A stretch of DNA of 23,925 nucleotides, taken from the NCBI GenBank assembly GCA_002284615.2, contig MU069516.1:359350-383274 (forward strand). Direction: 5' to 3'. Below the pieces are notes generated by a model. The model saw nothing but the letters and a program-made list of their open reading frames with translations. It was not told the origin of the DNA and made no database searches. Origin of the DNA: Dunaliella salina. Lineage: Eukaryota; Chlorophyta; Chlorophyceae; Chlamydomonadales; Dunaliellaceae. This document shows, piece after piece, positions 10,406 to 15,430 of this stretch (position 1 is the stretch's first letter; the number at the start of each line of letters is the position of its first letter). The position numbers were made by a program, and so were the translations under genes.

Positions 10406-11243
10406 CCACCACCCCCAGCAGCACCATGCCCGCCACCACGCACAGCGCAGCAGCTACCCCCGCACGCTGCCCTCTCTGCACGTTGGGATCAGCCCCTTGG
10501 CCGCATGCGACCTTGTGAGGGGCTTTGTGCGGCTCGGGCTCCGCCACCCACAGCTGTACAGTGCAGCATGCACAATCATCACCAAAGGGGTCATGAGTGA
10601 TCTGGAGGCGGGGGAGGCCATGCGGAGAGAAGGGGTGCAGCCTGCAGGGGGAGGGTGGGCCGGTCAGGCGCGGAGGGGGGGCTGCGCAGGGGTAGGATAC
10701 AACAGTGGAGCATCAGCATTTGCAGAGGGCGCGTGGGGAGAGGGTTTGCTTGGCGAGGGGGAGGAAATGGAAGGAGAGCCGCGCTCCACGCCGAGGGGGC
10801 GTGTGGGGGGCTCCATGCTGAGGGGGCGTGTGGGGGGCGCCAGGAGCGATGGTTTACCGTCTCTACGGCGGCAGTTGGGGAGGTTTGACAGGGTGATGGG
10901 GAGGGCCAGGGAGGGCCAGGGAGGGCCAGGGAGGGCCAGAGAGGGTGATGGGGAGGGCCAGGCGGAGCTGGCCAGTGGTGGAGCTGGGACAGTTAAGGGC
11001 AGCGCCGATGCCATCCCTCTGAAAAGTGGTGTGAGCGCTGGTGAGGGCGCCAGTGGGAGCAGCAGCAAGGATGCGTGGAGCGGGGGAGTGTGGGTGGGCA
11101 GCGGAGGAGGAGTGGGGCCTGTTGGGGTGAGCGGCCTGAGCATCGGGGGTTTGGTGGACCTGCTGGCGGCCCTTGCGCAGGCCCACCACTTTGACCCGCT
11201 GCTGCTAGATGTGGTTGCCCAGCGGCTGGCACAAGAGTGCTAA
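824..11243 (+). CDS. 5'-incomplete multi-exon gene, OPR/FASTK-like helical-repeat protein (probable organelle RNA factor)
   Basis: Model: join of 824-990, 3771-4428, 4982-5035, 7096-7239 and 10089-11243, giving about 725 residues and a TAA at 11241-11243. The splice phases agree: exon 1 ends in AG of a split Arg codon completed by the G of exon 2, and all later junctions are phase 0. Reading across junctions gives smooth helix-pair repeats, for example LCALV-R-HRLLDLAPAQL, LLRLHSMQ-SLLRQRLHQQL and RCDPTQ-LAEVVGRLAA. The last exon has LAACDLVRGFVRLGLRHPQL and LVDLLAALAQAHHFDPLLL. The pattern (S/T)PxxLxxLLxxLAxLxxxxxxLL is that of FASTK-like and octotricopeptide proteins, which in green algae bind chloroplast or mitochondrial transcripts; I infer that role. 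No RAP domain or targeting peptide is visible, since the 5' end lies left of the window. Other alpha-solenoid families remain possible. Confidence 0.6.
981..1672 (+). repeat. minisatellite of about 40-50 bp derived from the exon 1 donor junction
   Basis: Units of the type TGTGCACTCATCAGGTGCTCAG recur about fifteen times. The exon 1 end itself reads TGTGTGCGCTCGTCAGGTACGTG, so the units look like copies of exon end plus donor. A higher-order duplication is also visible: about 110 bp starting near 1085 recurs almost unchanged from about 1230, an offset near 145 bp, which implies a recent event. The open frames across this stretch are incidental. Confidence 0.85.
1812..2496 (+). repeat. 26-bp minisatellite, about 26 copies
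   Basis: The unit is close to TTGCACACAGCCTGCATG plus TATGTATG. Since 26 is not divisible by three, the reading frame rotates and repeats every 78 bp. Long frames rich in Cys, Met, Tyr, His and Thr are open on both strands. I treat these as artefacts of a unit that lacks stop codons. The array starts and ends at GGGGCGCATCAGGTTGCACAC (1815 and 2501), which also resembles the CATCAG-GT motif of the preceding array. Confidence 0.9.
2500..3640. other. intronic stretch without a supported gene
   Basis: This part of the long first intron holds two diverged copies of GGCGCATCAGGT (2507 and 2590), an ATTC microsatellite, a CAG/CAA-rich patch (3043-3095) and weakly coding-looking frames on both strands. 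A short plus frame at 3377 ends at a donor-like TTGTAAGC, and a second frame there reads VHNLKMLTYAAL, but neither fits the splice phase of the flanking exons. Confidence 0.5.
2809..2838 (+). repeat. ATTC tetranucleotide microsatellite
   Basis: About seven consecutive ATTC units following a T-rich stretch (2755-2805), inside the first intron. Confidence 0.95.
3640..3810 (+). repeat. 100-bp direct duplication of the exon 2 acceptor region
   Basis: TGTCCTGCCTGCTTGCTT, an AG, then GCACCGCTTCCTCGACTTGG occur at about 3650-3690. The same order recurs exactly 100 bp later with GCACCGCTTGCTTGACTTGG. Both copies keep a pyrimidine tract and AG (TTATAG and TTACAG). The downstream copy leads into a 650-bp open frame and is taken as the real exon. 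The upstream copy reaches a GGTACC donor-like site after 37 bases and could act as a decoy exon. Confidence 0.85.
3771..4428 (+). CDS. exon 2 of the modelled solenoid gene
   Basis: The acceptor is TTGCTTACAG and the donor is CATGCAG followed by GTACGC. After one base that completes the split Arg codon it reads HRLLDLAPAQLVPLLISLPSL, a clear helix pair. About 170 residues of low complexity follow: Pro/His-rich, then Ser/Arg, then Lys/Arg/Glu-rich. It ends with LGGRMDKELLRLHSMQ in phase 0. In 4100-4310 all three forward frames are open and each encodes a biased peptide (Ser/Arg, Ala then Lys/Glu, or Gln then Lys). The Ser/Arg frame is chosen because only it joins both ends of the exon. A hidden intron with a different frame in the middle cannot be excluded. 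Confidence 0.55.
4354..4680 (+). repeat. exon 2 3'-edge repeat, two full copies and one partial, about 147 bp each
   Basis: AGAGC..GG..ACAA.TGGGTGTC begins at 4354, 4499 and 4649. The first two copies continue to GGACAAGGAGCTGCTCAGG, CTGCACTCCATGCAG and a GT donor (4429 and 4576). The first is the real exon end; the second repeats exon end and donor within the intron. The third copy decays after about 35 bases. Confidence 0.85.
4982..5035 (+). CDS. exon 3 of the modelled solenoid gene (54 nt)
   Basis: It is flanked by TTTGTGCAG and CAG-GTGAGTG, both strong splice signals. It encodes 18 residues in phase 0, SLLRQRLHQQLPRCDPTQ, which continues the helix begun by exon 2 (LLRLHSMQ) and is continued by exon 4 (LAEVVGRL). 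Confidence 0.65.
5085..5440 (+). repeat. dispersed repeat with a CAGTC/GACTG hairpin, copy 1
   Basis: It carries GGTTACAGG, then ATAAAAGGCCTTCAGTCAA, then GTGCGACTGCTAGCC (about 5137-5196), then a purine-rich stretch with CCTAAGAAGAGC. The same order occurs twice in tandem at 14155-14600. CAGTC and GACTG can pair around a loop of about nine bases. This may be a SINE-like or other short dispersed element; no tRNA-type promoter boxes were found. Confidence 0.55.
5451..6720 (-). pseudogene. degraded minus-strand coding region, unidentified
   Basis: Within the intron 5036-7095, the minus strand has protein-like stretches in a mostly common frame broken by a few stops. From high to low coordinate they are: a stretch with a signal-peptide-like start (MTIAWILLTLTLCNSLAILD, about 6560); a leucine-heptad stretch in another frame (6469-6227, with HTVALAHGRIHNLERTM); CDVAFIRRKDTEQDSSKYDD onward to a TAA at 5880; then further stretches such as KYLVWEHFQYDPLLNLG and RIRDPSAGTDGTRQLQVG down to a stop at 5448. 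At least three in-frame stops and one frameshift are needed to read it through. I recognise no family. It could be a decayed mobile element or virus-like insertion, or an antisense gene with introns. Confidence 0.4.
6781..7046 (+). other. coding-like intronic stretch, possible alternative or dead exon
   Basis: After a pyrimidine-rich TTTCTGCTAG, the plus strand from 6874 reads ALYHPKPRFLRKLAATIS and on to about 6993, where GAGGTCAGG could be a donor. The peptide resembles the solenoid repeats of the host gene. Its phase does not fit between exons 3 and 4, which join well without it, so it may be a duplicated former exon or an alternative exon. Confidence 0.35.
7096..7239 (+). CDS. exon 4 of the modelled solenoid gene (144 nt)
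   Basis: The acceptor is CCCACACAG; the donor is CTCCTTCAG followed by GTAGCG. It encodes 48 residues in phase 0, starting LAEVVGRLAAAATAHHAM and ending GGVDVKLLQ. The frame is also open for 24 codons upstream (YVPTQ just before the acceptor), so a longer exon starting at 7047 is possible. The shorter start is preferred because DPTQ of exon 3 then runs directly into LAEVV. Confidence 0.6.
7573..8425 (+). repeat. tandem array of about 147-bp units, five to six copies
   Basis: GCTTCCCAACTGCAAGGGTGG (or close forms) recurs at 7661, 7810, 7957, 8104 and 8242, with a truncated start at 8408. Each unit has a GATGCTGCCCATGACCTAGG-like core, a pyrimidine-rich stretch ending in CCAG, and CTTCTTTCCTGGCTCCCCTG. 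The first unit opens with an exon-like segment, CTTTCCCCAG then 38 bases then GGTAATG (7573-7610). Frames on both strands are repetitive by-products. Confidence 0.9.
8510..8629. mobile_element. 120-bp hAT-type MITE (family 1 deletion derivative)
   Basis: The ends are TAGGGTCAGCCAATTCC and, on the other side, GGAACTGGCCAACCCTA, inverted repeats of each other with two mismatches. It is flanked by a perfect 8-bp duplication CCCATGAC (8502-8509 and 8630-8637), the hAT hallmark. Its left 90 bp and right 30 bp match the two ends of the 686-bp element at 14745-15430, so it is the same family with the interior lost. The octamer also occurs elsewhere nearby, which slightly weakens the duplication argument. 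Confidence 0.8.
8681..8796. mobile_element. 116-bp hAT-like MITE with imperfect TIRs
   Basis: The left end TAGGGTTGGGTAAAGAG and the reverse complement of the right end, TAGAGTTGTGTGAAGAG, agree at 14 of 17 positions. The flanking octamers are CGCATGAC and CCCATGAC (7 of 8). The interior is CT-rich and unrelated to the 8510 element. Confidence 0.55.
8818..8835. other. short perfect inverted repeat
   Basis: CCCATGA, a four-base loop, then TCATGGG. It is built from the same CCCATGA motif that recurs across 8410-9080, so it may be a by-product of that local repetition. Confidence 0.7.
9105..9540 (+). repeat. tandem array of about 94-bp units, five copies
   Basis: CAGCTGTGCTTCCCC, then GTGCTGCCCATGGCC(C/T)AAGCC, ATCGCTGAAGAAGGTGCCG and CTACCTGCATCACCAG recur at about 9138, 9230, 9325, 9417 and 9505. 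The core is shared with the 7573-8425 array (GCTGCCCATG.CCTAGGCC), so both derive from one ancestral segment. One frame reads VLPMAQAIAEE before AAG-GTGCCG, which resembles MPPVTQALTAAC in the exon-like head of the other array. Confidence 0.85.
9640..10130 (+). repeat. last-exon acceptor region in four tandem copies (about 125 bp)
   Basis: A pyrimidine tract, CAG or TAG, then GCTGCTGCGGCAGCAGCA..GCAC and a GGCAT segment with CAAGC(T)CGGCCACC and GTGGACTC, occurs with exon starts at 9709, 9841, 9966 and 10089. Only the last copy opens into the long terminal exon. Every copy keeps an intact AG preceded by pyrimidines, so each could act as a 3' splice site. Confidence 0.9.
10089..11243 (+). CDS. 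terminal exon of the modelled solenoid gene
   Basis: The acceptor is TGCTTCTGCAG; it reads 384 codons in phase 0 to TAA. Order: Ala run, HLLGIDTPASAATPVD, a Gln/His-rich segment with two CAG runs (10318-10349 and about 10366-10403), then a solenoid segment ISPLAACDLVRGFVRLGL and RHPQLYSAACTIITKG, a Gly/Arg-rich linker containing 10-bp tandem repeats, and a last helix pair LVDLLAALAQAHHFDPLLL followed by VAQRLAQEC and stop. The Gln frame is chosen over the Ser frame because only it runs on into the solenoid segments. The C-terminal end is abrupt, so a further exon or frameshift is possible. Confidence 0.7.
10318..10403 (+). repeat. two CAG trinucleotide runs coding poly-Gln
   Basis: About eleven and thirteen CAG codons separated by a GAGGACCACTACCCT interruption. 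The reverse strand reads poly-Leu or poly-Ala, which are shadows. Confidence 0.95.
10785..10965 (+). repeat. short G-rich tandem repeats inside the terminal exon
   Basis: GAGGGGGCGTGTGGGGGGC occurs twice (about 10793 and 10818), and GGCCAGGGAG is repeated about four times (10902-10945). The second unit is 10 bp and would shift the frame with each copy gained or lost, so the Gly/Arg linker it encodes is probably unconstrained. Confidence 0.85.
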
Positions 11244-11745
11244 GATGTGGATGTGGGCGGCAGGAAAAGTACAGAGGATGTCGGTGGAGGGAAAAGGATG
11301 TACAAGAATGCTAGGGTGCGGGGATGTGGGTGGGTAACAGTTGCTGCACACATTTGACCATGTCCAGGGGCAGCGGAGCCGCCAAAGCCACAAAATGTCG
11401 CAGGTCTTTCGGTGGGGCATGTTCGGTGGAGAGCCATTTCGAATAGCTGTGTGGGCAGAGGAGACTTAAACTACATCACTGAAGGGGAAGGAGACCTGGA
11501 GGGGGCACAGTGCCACCACTGACTGGAGAGGGTTAAAAGGTGAAATGAATGGAGGACTGTGATTGGATGTGAATGTGGTGGATGTGGATAAGCACAAGAA
11601 TGCTTGGGTGTGGATGGAGGAGGTCACGATGAAGGAGAGAGGCCTAGGATGTGTTTAGAGCGGTGGGGAAGTGGGAGAGTGCTAGGGTGAGGATTGTGTG
11701 GATGGTTGTTGCCCAGGGGCAGGTACTTGAGTGCTGGCAAGCACA
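11225..11745 (+). repeat. degenerate repeats in the 3' flank of the solenoid gene
   Basis: ACAAGAGTGCTAAGATGTGG at the stop codon is echoed by ACAAGAATGCTAGGGTGCGG (11301), ACAAGAATGCTTGGGTGTGG (11595) and GAGAGTGCTAGGGTGAGG (11676). The stretch 11700-11735 also resembles the exon end (GTTGCCCAG then GGGCAG-GTACTTGAGTGC). The 3' end of the last exon thus appears to have been copied several times downstream. I see no other gene here. Confidence 0.65.
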
Positions 11746-12057
11746 CACGCACACACANNNNNNNNNNNNNNNNNNNNNNNNNNNNNNNNNNNNNNNNNNN
11801 NNNNNNNNNNNNNNNNNNNNNNNNNNNNNNNNNNNNNNNNNNNNNNNNNNNNNNNNNNNNNNNNNNNNNNNNNNNNNNNNNNNNNNNNNNNNNNNNNNNN
11901 NNNNNNNNNNNNNNNNNNNNNNNNNNNNNNNNNNNNNNNNNNNNNNNNNNNNNNNNNNNNNNNNNNNNNNNNNNNNNNNNNNNNNNNNNNNNNNNNNNNN
12001 NNNNNNNNNNNNNNNNNNNNNNNNNNNNNNNNNNNNNNNNNNNNNNNNNNNNNNNNN

Positions 12058-12099
<42 letters not shown>
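11746..12099. other. CA microsatellite interrupted by a 300-N assembly gap
   Basis: CACACACGCACACACA runs into 300 Ns (11758-12057), and ACACAC continues to about 12099. The gap is exactly 300, probably a placeholder length, so the true repeat length is unknown. Confidence 0.95.
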
Positions 12100-12101
<2 letters not shown>

Positions 12102-12106
12102 GACAG

Positions 12107-12210
12107 TGCTGACGTATGTAAATCAAGCTGTTGTGCGCAAGCATGTGCGTAAGCGCTTGGAGGGGAAGAGGTGGAGCATTCCCTTTTTCTTTAGTCACAG
12201 CTGGGCCTGA
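12107..12210 (+). CDS. possible small terminal exon
   Basis: After the CA repeat, ACCTGACAG could be an acceptor. The following frame reads LTYVNQAVVRKHVRKRLEG, KRWSIPFFFSHSWA and a TGA at 12208. The composition is protein-like and basic. TGTAA at 12117-12121, the usual green-algal polyadenylation signal, lies inside it, and CAATAAAG occurs at 12221. So this could instead be the 3' UTR end of the upstream gene, or the end of a gene whose other exons lie in the gap. Confidence 0.3.
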
Positions 12211-12419
12211 GGAATCCAGGTCAATAAAGAGGGAGTGCAGCGCTCAAGAGCAGATCTGTGTGTATTAGTATAGAAAAGGAGAGTCAGTGTAGAGAAGCTT
12301 GATAAAAGAGTGGGAATGAAATCTGGTTAGCCAGTAATCGCAAGCCATCGGGCAGGATGACGTTTGGCTTGTCGTAGACCACTTCATTTGAATGACTCTT
12401 GGGCTGTGGAGCAGTAACT

Positions 12420-12645
12420 GCCCGACTGAAATAGTTATGGTCTCTCCTTTTCCCATTTTTCCAGCCGACTGCACAGCTGGAATAGTTATGGTCTCTCCCT
12501 TCCCATTTTTCCTATCCATGGCACAATTGAAATTGTTATGGAAAAGGAAAAAAATTACGTAGGCAGATGAACTCTCCTTACATCAATTGAGGAAGAGGAG
12601 ACAGAGTCATGGTCTCTCCTTTTTCCAATTTTTTTCTACCCACTG
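12420..12645 (+). repeat. short tandem repeats with a TTATGGTCTCTCC motif
   Basis: GAAATAGTTATGGTCTCTCC followed by TTTTCCCATTTTTCC recurs at about 12427 and 12477. A partial copy lies at about 12526 and a diverged copy (CATGGTCTCTCCTTTTTCC) at 12607. The surrounding 12250-12900 shows no supported gene. A GCCCCAT-TC-ATGGGGC hairpin lies at 12795-12810. Confidence 0.7.
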
Positions 12646-12949
12646 CAATCTTCCGATTCTAAAATCCCTTTTTTTTTTTCTGGCCTTGGCTGGCTGAATC
12701 AGCTTAATTTGAAGGCCCTCTGCTATGGTAGCTTGCTTATTTGTGCCAATTCATGAATGCGCCTTTCTGGCTTGCCTTGACGTTTTTTGGTGAAGCCCCA
12801 TTCATGGGGCATGAGCCCCTAGGTTTGCCTCCTTCTGGTAAAGTTCGCACCTGGCTGCCCTGAGCCACCCAGCGCACCCCCCACCCTGGAACCCAGAACG
12901 TAGACCAAGCTAAACGTTAGGATGAGCACTGCAGTGTCAGTTTAGTGTG

Positions 12950-13330
12950 AGAAGCCCTGTGCAAAGAGTCCTGGAACACCCCTGTCTGTGTTAAGTGTCT
13001 GGTAGCCAAAGGTGGCCAGCATGGCCTGCCCAGTGCACTTCCCACCCTCACACTTGACGTGCAGGCCAAGCAAGGTCGACCAAGTAAACATGTGCTATCG
13101 GGGGGGCAGATGGGGCTGTGTGCAAAGTGCTCTGGAAACGATTCCTCAAAGAAGCTGAGCAGAACATGGCTAGCACAGCCCATGCAGCGCATCTCCCCGC
13201 CCACAAAGTTGACGAGCAGGCCAAGAAAAAAGTTTCGTCCAAGCAAACGGGGTTGTTTGCCGAGCGGTGTAGCGGGTGATGCCATCGAAAACTTTGCCAC
13301 CAGAATTGGGGTAGCCAACGGAAGCTGAAC
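12950..13330 (-). pseudogene. duplicated minus-strand coding-like segment, unidentified
   Basis: On the minus strand two related segments stand in tandem, about 13233-13117 and 13083-12957. The second reads HMFTWSTLLGLHVKCEGGKC and TGQAMLATFGYQTLNTDRGV. The first reads LGLLVNFVGGEMRCMGCA after a frame change from FAWTKLF. Both share the order F(T/A)WT, LGL.V, GG, C, G.A. The two segments are in different frames with no stop-free join, so this is at best a decayed or intron-split coding duplication. Confidence 0.3.
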
Positions 13331-14035
13331 TCAACCGACAGTGCCCGTATCGCTCGGCCAATTAAATCGTATCGTTAATAATTGTATAACTGCGTATCGT
13401 TTAAAATTTTTGCGTAGTCTGGAGCACAGCCTGCTGATGATTATGCATATATGGCACGGGATGCAAGTGTGCAAGGCCTGGCAACACCAGCAAGCATGGC
13501 TCCAGTGTGCACAAGGCATGCATTGCTGCAGGGAAGTTTTTAGAGGAATTGTGTGTCTCTGGTGCATGAGACCTCGTCCAGTTCAAGGGGAGAGTGTGCC
13601 AGCTGCATGGCTCGCCCCAGAGCGAGAGGGGAACACTTGCAGCGCATAATAGAGTGCATGCATGAAGTACCATGCAGGATGTGCAGCAATCTTTGTGCAT
13701 GATGTACACACATAGCATGCATCAATGTGCACAGCACTGCATGCAGGCTGGTAATGCACACAGCCATGCATGCAGAATTTATGAGCAATGTTGCTCATAT
13801 GTAAGCCGAGCATGCTGCAGTGCAAGAGCGAGGCACGCCAGTAAAGCATTCACATATGCTTGTGCATCATGGCATGCTCAAGCGCTGTCATATATATTGT
13901 GGCTCTTGCAATTCAAGGGGGATCGTGACTAAAAGCTTCAGTCAGTGAGAGACTAGCTTCGCCAATCTTTCAGCATCGCTTGCGATGCTTCCCCCACTTG
14001 TCCCTTTTCCTTCCTGGCAGTTAGGGCACTCTTCT
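13331..14035. other. TGCA-rich stretch without a supported gene
   Basis: 13350-13420 is AT-rich with repeated CGTATCG. 13440-13900 is crowded with GCATGC, TGCACA and ATGCAT words, including two TGCATGCA(G)-type palindromes near 13738-13775. Frames on both strands are short and biased to Cys, His and Met. No gene, TIRs or RNA gene could be supported. Confidence 0.5.
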
Positions 14036-14044
14036 TGGATGTAT

Positions 14045-14155
14045 GCATTCAAGTGAAGGTGAGTTAAGATATTAAGCTAACCAAAATAATCAAGGTAATT
14101 GAATGCCTTAATTAAGGTAATTAATGACGGTAAGGTTAGTCAAGGTATTATGGTT
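14045..14155 (+). repeat. degenerate AAGGTAATT repeat
   Basis: TCAAGGTAATTGAATGCC, TTAAGGTAATTAATGACGG and TAAGGTTAGTCAAGGTATT form a loose tandem of about 25 bp rich in TTAA. Confidence 0.55.
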
Positions 14156-14600
14156 TACTGGGAAGGGGGCCATCAGTCAAAGTGTGACTGTTGGGCTGAA
14201 GCACAAGAAGAGACGCGAAGGAGGCTTTTCAGAAAGGAAAAAAGGTTCAGGCGAACAAGCTGAAGCAAGAAAGTCGATACGAGCACAAAGTAGTTTCACC
14301 TGGTTCATTTCTGTGGAGTCGAAGCCACCTCTAGGTTACAGGTTAAAATAAAGGAGGCCATCAGTCCAAACGACTGACTGCTAGCCAGTTCGTAAAAGGA
14401 AAGGGGCTCAAACAGGAAAGGAAACAATTTGTTGTTATTTTGATTTATGAGAGTGAACGTATGAAAGGACTAAACATGGTGAGAAGAAGAAAGGTGAGGA
14501 GCCGCCTGAAAAGAGGCATCGGAGGGAAGAAAATAGCGGAAAACCAAGAGGCATACTTCAGCCTAAGAGGAGCCACCTCTAGCTTTAAAAAAGAATTGCA
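14155..14600 (+). repeat. dispersed CAGTC-hairpin repeat, two tandem copies
   Basis: GGCCATCAGTC..AA..GACTG followed by a purine-rich body and AGCCACCTCTAG occurs at about 14167-14334 and 14351-14582. GGTTACAGGTTAAAATAAA precedes the second copy, as GGTTACAGG..ATAAAA precedes the copy at 5137. The two copies differ in length and share ends better than middles. No coding capacity is convincing. Confidence 0.6.
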
Positions 14601-14681
14601 GCACATGCAACAACCCACACTTTGCACTTTCAGGTCACAGATTGCCCATTCACAACTCTGCCAGCGTGACTGGCTGTCATT

Positions 14682-14779
14682 GATTAGATTAAATTTAGGG
14701 TTGGCCAATTCCCTCTTTTTATACGTATTTGATTAGATTAAATTTAGGGTTGGCCAATTCCCTCTTTTTATACGTATTT
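14682..14779 (+). repeat. 49-bp perfect direct duplication spanning a transposon terminus
   Basis: GATTAGATTAAATT, then TAGGGTTGGCC and 24 more bases, occurs at 14682-14730 and again, without a gap, at 14731-14779. Only the second copy continues into the full element. The unit contains host flank plus the first 35 bases of the hAT-type element. Confidence 0.95.
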
Positions 14780-15430
14780 ATACGTATTATATGGCAAATG
14801 TCAGAAATCTTTTGCACAACAAATACGGGCATACCGTATCGACGCTGGGTATCTTACGAGATAATAATTAACTGTCAGCGCCCCGCACAAGATTTCAGCG
14901 TCGGCAGAAATTACTTTTCCTGAGGCCTCGCAAGATGCGCGTGTTCTAATTGTGGCTCTTCTAGCGCTCAGAAATGCAAGCACATGCGGCCATGGGTCAA
15001 CAGACCCTTTTCGATGTGGGGCATTGGTGCACGAGCGCAAGCAGCAACTACAGGCTTTCTCCTCCACCCCCCAGGCCTAAAGCTGCATGCATCATCATCA
15101 CAATCAGGGGCAGGGGCAGGGGTGGCATGGGCGTGGGCTCCAGCATGCATAGCTGTCCAGGAAGGTCTCAGACACAGAGGGGGAGACCACNGAGGAGGCT
15201 NAGGCCATGGACACAGACTAAGGGGTTGCATGNAGCTTTGGACNAGGCCTGAGCGCCGTTTGATGCTGAACTTTTTTGGTGTTCGCAAATTTTGCTAATT
15301 TTTAGACGCTCCTCGCAAGCTTCAAAGTCGCAAAGAAAATTATGAAATTGAGCACCTCGCAAGATAGCAGCGTCGCAAGATGGAAGCGTCGATACGGTAC
15401 AGTATTGACATACGGAACTGGCCAACCCTT
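14745..15430. mobile_element. 686-bp non-autonomous hAT-type element, family 1
   Basis: The left end is TAGGGTTGGCCAATTCC. The right end, read as reverse complement, starts AAGGGTTGGCCAGTTCC. The flanking octamers ATTAAATT (14737-14744) and ATCAAATT (15431-15438) match at 7 of 8, consistent with an old hAT duplication. Inside the termini both ends carry ACCGTATCGACGC and CTCGCAAGAT-type motifs in inverse orientation, possible transposase-binding sites. The interior (14980-15260) is GC-rich with a CCCCCCAG acceptor-like site and four Ns. No transposase frame is present. It interrupts the 3' tail of the minus-strand LINE. Confidence 0.8.

Noticed and set aside
10051..11232. Minus-strand poly-Ala, poly-Leu and Pro-rich frames
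   Set aside because: They are antisense to the CAG runs and G-rich linker of the terminal exon and carry no domain.
11624..12210. Frames of 137-184 codons through the N run
   Set aside because: Most of their length is undetermined sequence plus a CA repeat; only the last 100 bp was considered, as a weak exon.
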